64,000 nucleotides of DNA from Ridgeia piscesae (Eukaryota > Annelida > Polychaeta > Sabellida > Siboglinidae). The translations under genes were made by a program, and so were the position numbers. Positions 51,101-61,300 of this stretch are shown piece by piece. The notes under the pieces were generated by a model. It was given only the letters and a program-made list of their open reading frames with translations. It did no database searches and was not told the origin of the DNA. Each line of letters begins with the position of its first letter. Position 1 is the stretch's first letter. The stretch is taken from positions 408,501 through 472,500 of the forward strand of contig JAODUO010000071.1 in NCBI GenBank assembly GCA_025642075.2, written 5' to 3'.

Positions 51101-54100
51101 GAGGAACATTCTCTACACCTGCCTTGACGTTGGCCTGCGATGCCTCAGTCCTTTCATGCCTTACTTGACTGAAGAGCTCTTCCAGCGCTTGTCACAAAGA
51201 GGCTCAGCCGGGGTGGAGAGCATCTGTGTAGCAGATTACCCCCAGATAGCACAGGTAGGTAAATTACCCCCAAATAGCACAGGTAGGTAAATTACCTCCA
51301 GATAGCACAGGTAGGTAAATTACCCCCAGATAGCACAGGTAGGTAAAATACCCCCAGATAGCACAGGTAGGTAAATTACCCCCAAATAGCACAGGTAGGT
51401 AAATTACCCCCAGATAGCACAGGTAGGTAAATTACCCCCAGATAGCACAGGTAGATAAAATACCCCCAGATAGCACAGGTAGGTAAATTACCCCCAGATA
51501 GCACAGGTAGGTAAATTACCCCCAAATAGCACAGGTAGGTCAATTACCCCCAGATAGCACAGGTAGGTCAATCACCTCCAGATAGCACAGGTAGGTAAAT
51601 TACCCCCAGATAGCACTCGTAGGTCAATTACCTCCAGATAGCACAGGTAGGTAAATTACCCCCAGATAGAACTCGTAGGTAAATTACTCCCAAATAGCAC
51701 AGGTAGGTAAATTACCCCCAGATAGCACAGGTAGGTAAATTACCCCCAGATAGCACAGGTAGGTAAATTACTCCCATATAGCACAGGTAGGTAAATTGTC
51801 CCCAGATAGCACAGGTAGGCAAATTACCCCCAGATAGCACAGGTAGGTAAATTACCCCCAGATAGCACAGGTAGGTAAAAGTTTTAGTTGCCCCAGTTCA
51901 CTGTATGAATGAGTACCTGGCTACAGACATTAGTGGATATTTGTGCAGGAATAATAGTCTTTGTGCATTAGTTACAGTGTAGCTGAATGCTTCCCATAGA
52001 AGTCGAGACCGTGTTCGATTGAACAGGTCTACGAGGAGGTAAACTGTGAAGGGCTTCGAGCAGACCTAACAACAGGACACAACACTATATAAGAACTTAC
52101 CTTTACCTGCTTTGTTGTGTTGTTGGTGTGATGCTCTGCTGACATCACAGTGATGTCATTGTGATGCAGTATGACTGGAGAAACACGGCCGCTGAGAGTG
52201 ACATGGGGACAGTGAGGGATGTCGTGGGACTGTGCCTGTCCTTAAGGAAAGACTTCAACTTGACCAAGACAAAGGCGGATGGTAAGTCACAGGTGTCACC
52301 CACGACAACTCATGGCGGTAAGTCACAGGTGTCACCCATGACAACTCATGGCGGTAAGTCACAGGTGTCACCCACGACAACTCATGGCAGTGAGTCACAG
52401 GTGTCACCAACGACAACTCATGGTGGTAAGTCACAGGTGTCACCCATGACAACTCATGGCGGTGAGTCACAGGTGTCACCCACAACAACTCATGGCGGTG
52501 AGTCACAGGTGTCACCCACAACAACTCATGGCGGTGAGTCACAGGTGTCACCCACGACAACTCATGGCGGTGAGTCACAGGTGTCACCCATGACAAATCA
52601 TGTCGGTGTGTCACAGGTGTCACCCATGACAACTCATGGCAGTGTGTCACAGGTGTCACCCATGACAACTCATGGCAGTGAGTCACAGGTGTCACCCATG
52701 ACAACTCATGGCAGTGAGTCACAGGTGTCATCCATGACAACTCATGGCAGTGAGTCACAGGTGTCATCCATGACAACTCATGGCGGTGAGTCACAGGTGT
52801 CACCCATGACAACTCATGGCAGTGAGTCACAGGTGTCATCCATGACAACTCATGGCAGTGAGTCACAGGTGACACCCATGACAACTCATGGCGGTGATTC
52901 ACAGGTGTCACCCAAGACAACTCATGGCAGTGAGTCACAGGTGTCACCCATGACAACTCATGGCGGTGATTCACAGGTGTCACCCATGACAACTCATGGC
53001 AGTGAGTCACAGGTGTCACCCATGACAACTCATGGCAGTGAGTCACAGGTGTCATCCATGACAACTCATGGCGGTGATTCACAGGTGTCACCCATGACAA
53101 CTCATGGCGGTGATTCACAGGTGTCACCCATGACAACTCATGGCAGTGAGTCACAGGTGTCATCCATGACAACTCATGGCGGTGATTCACAGGTGTCACC
53201 CAAGACAACTCATGGCAGTGAGTCACAGGTGTCACCCATGACAACTCATGGCAGTGAGTCACAGGTGTCATCCATGACAACTCATGGCAGTGAGTCACAG
53301 GTGTCACCCATGACAACTCATGGCAGTGAGTCACAGGTGTCACCCATGACAACTCATGGCAGTGAGTCACAGGTGTCACCCATGACAACTCATGGCAGTG
53401 AGTCACAGGTGTCATCCATGACAACTCATGGCGGTGATTCACAGGTGTCACCCATGACAACTCATGGCGGTGATTCACAGGTGTCACCCATGACAACTCA
53501 TGGCAGTGAGTCACAGGTGTCATCCATGACAACTCATGGCGGTGATTCACAGGTGTCACCCAAGACAACTCATGGCAGTGAGTCACAGGTGTCACCCATG
53601 ACAACTCATGGCAGTGAGTCACAGGTGTCACCCACGACAACTCATATCTGTAGGGTTATAAGAAAAATCCATAAGATCCACCAAGAATCTGTCAAAATTG
53701 TCAGTGCAAACATGGACACAATTTTGGTACATGAATCAATTAAAATCAAAATCAAAAATACTTTATTATCTGTCTTAAAACAGTACATCTTAAAACAGAA
53801 AATGTTCTTCAGGCTCATCTGTTGGCTTAAATGATCAAGTAAATTTATTCTGCAAACGATAAAAAAATTAAACACAATAATAATAAATATACGATTGTGA
53901 TTCAATATTTTGTCACTATCAAAACTATCTGTAAGTATTTATTGTGTGGCTGTAAGATGTCGACCCTACAGGTTGTTGCCTCTGTGGTATGTCATATTCA
54001 TATTGGTTTGCGATCAACCCACAAGTTACCCTCAGTGGGTCCATATAAACAACTACTACGCCTGGGGACATGAGGCTCAACCACTGATGAACTTTCAGTC

Positions 54101-54540
54101 GTCGACTCACAAGTCTGTCTCAGGGGTGGCTTAATCAAGCCGTCGTATTAAAATTAATTATTAACATGTCCGCATGCATTACCCGAGAGCCCATACATTT
54201 TGTGCTGTTGCCGGTTAATTGACATTGTAACCTTTAGATCTTCTGCTGTGGTGTAAATAATTTATTCGCATTTCGTTATAAAAGTATTTAATGCGTGGCA
54301 AAGTTGTTTTCTCAAGGGGGAAATAATCACAAGGACGAGAACATCATGTGTCATGTTTATGAAATAGTTCAATTCATTATGATGTCTTGATATTAATTTT
54401 TAAATTTTATTATTGAAAGGGTTTGGTAATGTTGATTAGTTTCAAATGATTGTGTTTTTATTGATGTGATGTGTCTGTACAGTAATATTTGTGTATACTG
54501 TTCAGTTTTAGGAGGATCTATTATATTTGTAATAGTTTTA

Positions 54541-54597
<57 letters not shown>

Positions 54598-56634
54598 GTT
54601 TCAGTTATCACTTTGGTTTAATAAAAATAAGTAATTAAAAGTGACACTATTTTCTTTAGCTCAATCATGTTATTTTAGGTTGTTTCCACGGCTTCATAAA
54701 TTTGTATGTATGTTTCATCTTTCAGACTTTATCAACTAATCATATAGATTTTAGCAATTAATTTTCCTAGTACTTTGTCTGCATTTTTCTATCACAGTTT
54801 CGTTGTCATAATTCATATCTATGAGAACAGCAGGTTTTCTGTTGTTAGCATTATTAGCGTTATATTAATTTTTCTTCCAGTGTTCATAGAGGGCACCACA
54901 AGCAGTGTCACGAAAACCCTCGTAGACCATCTTACAGTGGTGAAGACACTGTCGCGTTCCAACAGCGTTACCGTTGTGTCATGTGACAACATGGTGGCGC
55001 CACCTGGCGGCTGTGTTGATGCCACTGTGGAAGGGGTGTGTCGGGTCCACATGCGCCTGAAGGTATCATGTTTCGAGGTTGCACCTGTTTCCACTGTTTA
55101 TAAGAATGACGTCGTGATTCATTGTCTCTGTTTTACTAAAATAGAAAACATTCACATTCACACTATTAGGATCCAGATCTTAACACTATAATTGATAAAA
55201 AAAAATTAATTGTACATTTAATTATAATGTGATCCATACGGAAAGTAAAACACGTGAAAGAATGTGATAAAAGGAAGTATTTAATTTTTTATTTGCATTT
55301 TGTTGTTGTAATTTTGCTGTTTCCCTGGCAACCTCTATTTTTGACTGGTCGGTGTTTATAATAAAAACTTTATATAACATATTTATGTCATGTATTTTAA
55401 TACATCTGTGTATGGAGAAAGATTTTGGTTCAATACTTACTTATTATACTATCGACTTATAACGAATGACTGGAGATAATTTGTGCAGCTTCTGAAGAAA
55501 ACATCAATAGCATCTGCCATATCGACGCAGTAGCATTGACTGTTTCTGTGCAGTTCTAGCAAATGTTATGTATTTTAGGGCCTCATTGATGAGGAGAGCG
55601 AGACAAAGCGACTTATGACCCAGAGGGAGAAACTTGAAGGAGAGCGTGAATGGATGCTGAAGAGGCTGGAGGGAACTGATGAAGACGCGGTTCCCGAACA
55701 TGTCCGTCTTGCTGAAAAGGAAAAGGTTTGTTGACGCCTTTTAGTAGCAAGTTTACAATTTATATCCTCCATCCTTTTCAGCTTCTGTATGTCTTGTTTT
55801 CTCCCACCTCTTGAGCAATTGTCCACCACCTGATTACTCAAAGGGAAAACTGGAAGAAATTACTCCAACACAATAATAAACACTGAAAACCAGTAAGATT
55901 TATATCATGTCTTGCATATATATTTACAATTTTATTTATTTTATTATTATTTTAAATAATTTAATCGTTATCAGTTATACTACGCTTTTACATAATCTAA
56001 CATAAATAACCTTATTTCTTTTTTATTTACTCAATTGTTTATCATATTTATTTTATAAAGGCTATTTATTTGTATGTATCATTATGTTTTTTATCTCAAA
56101 TAAATGTATTCGTATTTGTAATACTTCGGGAAAATAAAGTTTTTTTGTAATGTGCAATATGCATTGTGATACTGGTAAAGTGAATCATGCATCAGTCATA
56201 TCATGGGAGATGTATCACAGTACGTGTGAAGTGTATCATGGGAGATGTATCATGATACATGTGAAATACATGTATGATGTATCACATCCTGATAAAAATA
56301 TGGCACCTGCATCAATGAGTCACTACATTCGTTTTTTTCAATACCAAAGTCATATTACACTAACCATAAGTGAATTCCTTAATTAATTGACATGTCACTC
56401 AGATTCGTGACACAAAACAATTTATCGCATTCACGTCAATTTATATTCGTCCATCGGGGGTCCGCTGTAAGTAATGAACATTCATGGTGAACACACATTC
56501 TCGCAGCATTGGGTAATTAATGTGAAACTTGCATGCGATGTTTCTGCCTACAGTTCAGCATGCTTGAGTCTCACTTGAAGCGTGTGGCCAGAGCTCTCGA
56601 TTCTCTCGAGACACTGAAGCAGCAACCACGCTGA
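32877..56634 (+). CDS. VARS2: Valyl-tRNA synthetase, mitochondrial
   Basis: Twenty-six exons, all phases consistent: 32877-33254, 33638-33698, 33914-34017, 34493-34611, 35143-35307, 36060-36141, 37089-37208, 37617-37725, 38135-38314, 38803-38927, 39784-39887, 41467-41548, 42238-42314, 43733-43808, 44196-44301, 45366-45436, 46294-46419, 47492-47596, 48659-48806, 49467-49594, 49870-50025, 51048-51254, 52170-52281, 54881-55062, 55579-55725, 56554-56634. The product is 1116 aa (human VARS2 1063). It charges mitochondrial tRNA-Val. The first 100 residues are basic, without an acidic stretch, as in a matrix presequence, and the GST-like domain of cytosolic VARS1 is absent. Class I signatures are present: [15 protein letters not shown] (HIGH, exon 4) and [10 protein letters not shown] (KMSKS, exon 18). 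The editing-domain motif [18 protein letters not shown] is in exon 9. Anticodon-binding helices are in exons 20-23 and a coiled C-terminal arm in exons 25-26. Intron 11 is GC-AG. Confidence 0.96.
39416..39442. repeat. 27-bp perfect palindrome
   Basis: aggtatgtcatgt and acatgacatacct flank a single central c, in VARS2 intron 10. Related words (tcatgtgacatgat) follow directly. Confidence 0.85.
40165..40930 (+). mobile_element. 5'-truncated LINE (reverse transcriptase end plus 3' UTR)
   Basis: A degraded frame from about 40180 to the stop at 40580-40582 reads [27 protein letters not shown], then [20 protein letters not shown] and S-S-M-F-A-N-N. This is the thumb/C-terminal region of a CR1- or Rex-like non-LTR reverse transcriptase (family: LFxxYCxxxYGCQLW, KVAYNNxxRRLLGxPRxxSASxMF). 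An AT-rich 3' UTR ends in aaataaatgtattcgtattc with a repeated attcgt tail. It is a dead copy inside VARS2 intron 11, sense to the gene. Confidence 0.88.
41080..41400. repeat. Cluster of CACGTG palindromes
   Basis: Two perfect palindromes share the core attcacgtgaat: 41173-41192 (gtgtattcacgtgaatacac) and 41346-41367 (22 bp, centred on ttcacgtgaa). Between them are many further cacgtg, cacgag and cgtgtt words. It lies in VARS2 intron 11, after the LINE. It may be the remains of a palindromic element. Confidence 0.75.
42090..42192. repeat. GTGC and GA microsatellite
   Basis: (GTGC)n from about 42105 to 42160, then (GT)n and (GA)n, in VARS2 intron 12. Confidence 0.96.
42590..43682. mobile_element. 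Putative MITE-like insertion
   Basis: The ends aggctagcgct and agtgctagcct are inverted, with internal palindromes tagccaatttggcta and tcgccaatttggcga. The flanks at 42522-42550 and 43680-43710 share gacagacaaatg-like and aacagacagatt words, like a duplicated target or an older repeat. The interior has no coding sequence. It sits in VARS2 intron 13. Confidence 0.4.
44598..44645 (-). mobile_element. LINE-type tail (caaat)n
   Basis: Four to five caaat repeats followed by tttatttcgcaacacc. Read on the minus strand this is a 3' end with a short tandem tail, as left by non-LTR retrotransposons. The body, if any, cannot be recognised. Confidence 0.35.
46770..46905. repeat. Degenerate repeat (ccacctggtgagtggtgc)
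   Basis: Four imperfect units of about 35 bp around (a/c)cctgg(c/t)gagtggtgc in VARS2 intron 17. Units 2 and 3 contain ggtgagtgg, a donor-like word. Confidence 0.65.
46951..47414. mobile_element. MITE-like element with 12-bp terminal inverted repeats
   Basis: Starts ggggccagtttcataaagcc and ends gaaactggcccc; the outer 12 bp are perfectly inverted and imperfect pairing continues inward. It is about 464 bp, without coding sequence, in VARS2 intron 17. No clear target-site duplication is seen. Confidence 0.7.
47697..48073. mobile_element. Fold-back element with arms of about 105 bp
   Basis: The left arm (ggagcatcatttgtgaaatg, gacgtttcaacccatcag, ggctcaggtttt) and the right arm (aaacctgagccatcc, ctgatgggttgaaatgtc, caaattatgctt) are reverse complements at roughly four of five positions. 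The spacer is about 165 bp. Intronic, VARS2 intron 18. Confidence 0.8.
48478..48540. repeat. GTGAG microsatellite
   Basis: gtgcatgtgcgtgtgc followed by a (GTGA)n run, in VARS2 intron 18. Confidence 0.95.
48812..48952. repeat. GA-rich repeat beside the VARS2 exon 19 donor
   Basis: (GA)n with GGAGG and CAGA interruptions. It starts about 10 bp after the donor gtggga at 48807, so the first 145 bp of intron 19 are a purine tract. Confidence 0.95.
51234..51880. repeat. Donor-copying minisatellite, 28-bp unit, about 23 copies (VARS2)
   Basis: VARS2 exon 22 ends gattacccccagatagcacag and the donor is gtaggt (51255). The array repeats the junction: attacccccagatagcacag|gtaggtaa, period 28. The first 21 bp of the array are therefore coding, and almost every later unit has CAG|GTAGGT. 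The period is not a multiple of three, so using a later donor would usually break the frame. A few units have lost the site (ctcgtaggt). Confidence 0.97.
51885..52115 (+). mobile_element. SINE-like dispersed repeat, copy D
   Basis: Opposite orientation to copies A-C and the most complete core: gttcactgtatgaatgagta, cctggctacagacatt, gattgaacaggtctac, agggcttcgagcagacc and tatataagaacttaccttt at the tail. It abuts the end of the 28-bp array in VARS2 intron 22. Confidence 0.7.
52281..53645. repeat. Donor-copying minisatellite, 36-bp unit, about 38 copies (VARS2)
   Basis: The array begins on the last base of VARS2 exon 23 (GATG|gtaagt). The unit is ggtaagtcacaggtgtcacc plus catgacaactcatggc. 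The exon-proximal units keep GGTAAGT; later ones drift to GGTGAGT, AGTGAGT or GGTGATT, so donor quality falls with distance. The 36-bp period keeps the exon 23 frame open to a stop at 53832-53834, as about 38 copies of a 12-residue Ser/Thr-rich unit ([10 protein letters not shown]). The normal junction is to exon 24 (54881), which restores the VARS2 sequence. Confidence 0.97.
53735..53800 (-). mobile_element. LINE-type 3' tail
   Basis: tcaaaatcaaaaatacttta: on the minus strand this is ...taaagtatttttgatttt..., a common terminus of invertebrate non-LTR elements. The rest of intron 23 up to 54880 holds a (TA)n run (54545-54595) and no exon. Confidence 0.4.
54545..54595. repeat. TA microsatellite
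   Basis: Pure (TA)n of about 50 bp in VARS2 intron 23. Confidence 0.95.
55890..56130 (+). mobile_element. LINE 3' UTR copy, same family as 40165-40930
   Basis: Shares catgtcttgcatata, the AT-rich ladder with acataaataaccttattt-like words and the end aaataaatgtattcgtattt with the LINE in intron 11. No coding part is left. It lies in VARS2 intron 25, sense to the gene. Confidence 0.7.
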
Positions 56635-56730
56635 AACAAACATCCTCCGCCTGTCTATTGAACCGCAACGGACCAGCATATCCTCTTAGACTGGACACTG
56701 TTGTCGCCGTCAAAATGAGTGTTTTCTAAG

Positions 56731-56936
56731 AATAAACTATGTAAATTGATGACGTGTATGAGTTGTTGATGTTGTCGTCACCATGGCGACCACGTAGACA
56801 CATTCGTTTTTTGCTTTACTTTTTTCTCCAACTTGTTCTCTGATTCGTGAAATGTTTGGCCTTCATCTTTCACTACTGCATGAAGCTCAGATCCAGTCAT
56901 CATGGATCACCAGTGTACTTAATGACAAATAATAAA
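56731..56936 (+). terminator. VARS2 poly(A) signals
   Basis: Two canonical AATAAA hexamers, at 56731-56736 and 56931-56936, lie about 100 and 300 bp past the stop codon at 56632-56634. Confidence 0.7.
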
Positions 56937-58302
56937 GAACTGTGCAGAACTTGTCGTTGTGGATAATAATGTAATACTTGGCAACTCGTGTCCAAATTCC
57001 AGACGATCTGTGGTCGGGCGGTTGTTAGCAATTCCGTTTTATATCTATTTATACCTATTTAAGATATTGTCCGGAAATAAGACTCGGTACGCTTGTGCCA
57101 AAGACGTGAAACTCGTGGTTCTCCCGATAACGCCAAGCAAAGGGACTTCTAAATTGGGGTACAACATAACCACTGAAAATATCATGGCCATAGAAGTATG
57201 ACGTCACTTGAAAATGAACCAGTAACAGTGACATGTCTAAAGAAATTTATAATGCAATTTATTCCAATACAACGTTAGACAACAAGATAATACGTGACAC
57301 GTCATACGATGACATCGGCTGACGTGTGCAAGACAATTCACTAACATGTCTAGCAGCAAATAGTTGTGATGTCCAAAACACCCTTCAAACACTGGTTGCA
57401 CGATAGAAATGTTTATTGTTTTTAAGACATTCTTGGAGACAAGCAAGGATATCGCTAAATAGCACACATTATCAATGGAAGGTATCTAGAACGTCGACTG
57501 CATTGCATTGGATTTATCTGCCACGTGAATACATGCCGAGATTTTCTCTTCTGATTTGTTATACCGTTTCGATTAAAACAGAAAAATCTCCGCAGTAGAT
57601 GGCTTGGAATTGAGAAGGCGTGTGATGTAATATATTTATAATGTTTGTTGTTTACATCCTCTTGCGCGTTTGCGATCAATGCGGATGGCGATGTACATCG
57701 GGGTGTTGGACATTCGTTCGGCCGTCAGGGACCAGCGGTGTTCATTACGACACACGGCCGTGGAACATTGCTAATTCATGATGATGGCCCCACATCGCGA
57801 AACATGTTCCTATTTGTACTTCTTCAGGTGACGCCGCAATACCTTCGAGAAACAACGAATGCCCAATTGTTTTGTCAGACAATCTATTTTAAACCAGTTA
57901 CCGATTTATTGACATATATTCTACAACATACGTGGATCCAGTGGGGCCGGGGCACCCTTCAGTGGAGGTCTTTTGGCGCCCTTGAACGGGTGCAATTGGA
58001 GAATGTTGCCCATATCTCAAACTGCCCTCTGTTGATCTGCCCCGTATAGGTAGTTTGTAATTTGTCCGATCATTTTTGCGTGTTTGACTTATGTTTTTAA
58101 ATAAATTATCCTAGACCAGCTTACATCCTAGCGCAATTGATGACAGACAGGGATTTATATGATTCCACGTGATCGTACTATAAGGTATCCTCTGTACCTT
58201 TTGCCATCATGTCATAACATGCACTGCATGCTTAATTACTCCATGACACTGTACTGGACGTAAACAACGCGAACTGAACGACTCCTCCGAGTCCCTCTGT
58301 GG
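56937..58302. other. Convergent intergenic region
   Basis: On the minus strand an AATAAA at 57905-57910 could end the death-domain gene, placing its 3' UTR here. A 134-codon plus-strand frame (57645-58049) reads NADGDVHRGVGHSFGR, then GPAVFITTHGRGTLLIHDD, but matches no family I know. It is antisense to that UTR and is left as an unassigned frame. Confidence 0.4.
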
Positions 58303-61300
58303 TCAGCCGGTGCCCTTCATGTAGAGCTGTTGAACCCGGTAGGCCAGGTCCCGTCTCTCGATACGCTTCAGCGAATGCACCAGTTGCGAGACGTTGCCGC
58401 GATGGCTGAAGAGCCGCCACTTCAGCAGTCCGTGCCACGCCTGTTCTCGCAGCGGCCTGTCGCCGTGGACGGCCGCCATGTCGAGTACGTCCAGGTCGTG
58501 GTGGCGTCGGTCTTTCGTCCGCTCCGGAATGAACGGAAGGTCGAGGTATAAGTCACTCCACGCCTGGCCGATACGCCGCGCCACCAGTCGACAGGCTCGG
58601 GTCAGGTTGTCTGTAAGGAAAATAGACCGAGATTGTTTGTTATTCGTAGAGAAAATAAGAGCGTGTTTCGTGATACCCCGCCATGTATAAGTTCGGGTAG
58701 CCCCTGGTCTATATGTTTTATGTGAATCTAATCAAAAATACCTTCAACCTAACCCCGACCTTCATTTTGTAGCCGTATTTTTGGACATCATTTTACACTT
58801 AAACACTTACACGTGGATAGGCAGCAAGAAACTGTACTCTGTCAAAAAGACGAAATGCCCAGCATTCCTTATTATCGAGAGTGCAATATTTATACACTGG
58901 TGTGTAGCACGCTCTGTCGATGTATTTGTCTGTGCTTTGCTAAACTTACATGCGTATGTGTATGTGTGTGTGTGCGCGTGCGCGTGCGCGTGGGGTCGCG
59001 TGCGCGTGCGCGTGCGTGCGTGCGCGTGCGCGTGCGCGTGCGCGCGTGCGCGTGCGCGTGCGCGTGCGCGTGCGCGTGCGCGTGCGCGTGCGCGTGCGCG
59101 TGCGCGTGCGCGTGCGCGTGTGTGGTGTATGTATGTGTGTGTGTAACTGTGTATGCATGTATACATTTACATCACACATACATACATACACACATACACA
59201 CATACATACATACATACATACATACATACATACATACATACATACATACATACATACATACATACATACATACATACATACATACATACATACATACATA
59301 CATACATACATACATACATAAATTACGCACACGCACGCATGCATGCATGCATATAATTACATACACGCGCGCGCGTCTTCCGTTCATTTATAAAAGCCGT
59401 TATAACAACGAATAGTTTCTGTTATCTAATCTACTATATTCTTCCATTTTAGAGAAATTTTTCCGGGATTTTGGAACATTTTAATTAAAAACCAACTGAA
59501 TAGGCCAAAAACTTTTACTCTGTCATAATAAAAACCCCGCTTTGATTTTAAAAAATTTTTAACTGGGTTAGCATCCGATTACATTTCGGTTTTCTAAACT
59601 TACAATCTGGAATTTTTTTTTTTGTTTTTGCTGCTCTCCTTTGTATTCCGTTTACTTTTGATTGTTTTTGTATAATATTTTCTTCAAGCTTGTGAACTTT
59701 ATTCTAAACGAGTCCTCGCTAATATGTATACATGTATAGGTTTGGTTTCTTCATACATTATAAATTTCTTAATTACGACAATAATACTATTTTGAGAAGC
59801 TGCAATTCCAATCTGGCCTGAAACATTCGTGTTAGAGCTAATTGTTAATTAAGATGGACATAGTTCAGTTCAATGACCAGTGCAAAATTCATTCGAATGA
59901 AGTGTACTTAATCCACGTAATGGGGGTGTCTATTTTTAATTTCACCTGCGGGCAAAACTGACCACACATCGAGCAAGTCACGACAGTGGTGCCAATTTCT
60001 TGTAAACAATGACTAACCCAACTTTGATGTCAGAATAAGTTTGGATCAAATCTCGGCTCAGCGCGGTTACTATGTTGCAGTACAAATGTTCTCTAAGTGT
60101 GTTAAAATTGATTTTAAATTGTGTTTAATAGCCTTTGGGCATGCCGTTCCCACACTATTATCGCTTATTATGTGGATTTAATCGGCCTGACAAAAATATA
60201 CAAAAATCACAGCATATTTACTGCTGTTTGCAACGAATTCGACTAATATCATCGTGCGATAAGACAAAATCAACGTAAAAACTATGTTATGTGAAATATA
60301 TAAACTAATACATCATTGAAAAAGAAACAAGGGTAATTTCGGATCGTGTGGCGGGGTGCATAATAGACACGTTCAAAAGAAAACGTGAGTGACGAAAATA
60401 ATATATGTCGAAAGCGGGGGGGGGGGGTGTGAATGTGAAAAGTACATTTGCTAGTGTAAACCGCCTGACAGATTATTACTATGACGCGTGCTGTGACAAC
60501 ATAAAATACTTACGGGCATAGAGTCGGCCTGGTCTGCTTGTAATAGACAACGATAACGTTTAAATGGAACGTTGAACCAACGTTGAATTGCATTATTTGC
60601 AAATAAGACATCATTGCTCTACTAACGCCAACAGTTGGCAAGATCTTATATGTTTACATAAGACGTAAAAAGCCAGACTGGTCAATATTCATTTATAATG
60701 AAGATTATTTTTTACAAATATATAGTAGGCTGGTCAGCAATTATAATATTATGTAATACATCTAACTCACATTACGCACATCTTTGGTTCTTCATAAATT
60801 ATTAAAAATAAAATGTAAAACTACGATTGTGATAACCCGACGGAAGTCGATAAAGATGACGCTCACCAGCCGAACGTTAACCAGCGTAAATCTCGCAACT
60901 TACCGCGTTTGCTGTTGTCCATCTTCTGGAAGTAGATGTTCCTGAGCGTCATCGACGACAGCTTCAGTTCTCGTATCTTCTTCGCCGCCGCAATCGTCGT
61001 CTCCTTCGATTTCACGCGCATCTTCGTCGTGTCGATCTCCCCGTCGATCTCCTTCAGCCTATGCCGCATGTCTCTGATGGCGCAGTCGAGCTGTTCCAGT
61101 TCTTTCTCCAGTTCCCGCGCCTCGTTCGCGTACATCTGCTCCTCTTTCGTCAGCCGCGTGAGGTGCTTCGTCTGAACGTCGTAATTCTGTTTCGCCTTCT
61201 CGATATCGGCCTGCAGGTCCTCCGACCGCTGCCAGAGCATGTCCAAGTAGCGAGGCGAGTTCGACTTCCGGTGGTGGATCTTCCTCTCGTTCTCCTCCAG

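Noticed and set aside
52255..53640. 461-codon minus-strand frame
   Set aside because: Antisense of the 36-bp array in VARS2 intron 23, with no independent support.
52281..53645. CRISPR-like array (36-bp repeats)
   Set aside because: Units are contiguous with no unique spacers, and the DNA is eukaryotic. It is a minisatellite.
32877..56634. Cytosolic valyl-tRNA synthetase (VARS1)
   Set aside because: The N-terminal GST-like domain is absent, the N-terminus looks like a mitochondrial presequence, and the sequence follows VARS2 (next to GTF2H4, as in human).
57645..58049. 134-codon plus-strand frame as a small gene
   Set aside because: No recognisable domain, no clear promoter or signal, and antisense to the likely 3' UTR of the death-domain gene. 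Kept only as a note.
58781..59415. Cys/Val- and Tyr/Ile-His-rich frames
   Set aside because: Translations of the GCGCGT and TACA repeats.
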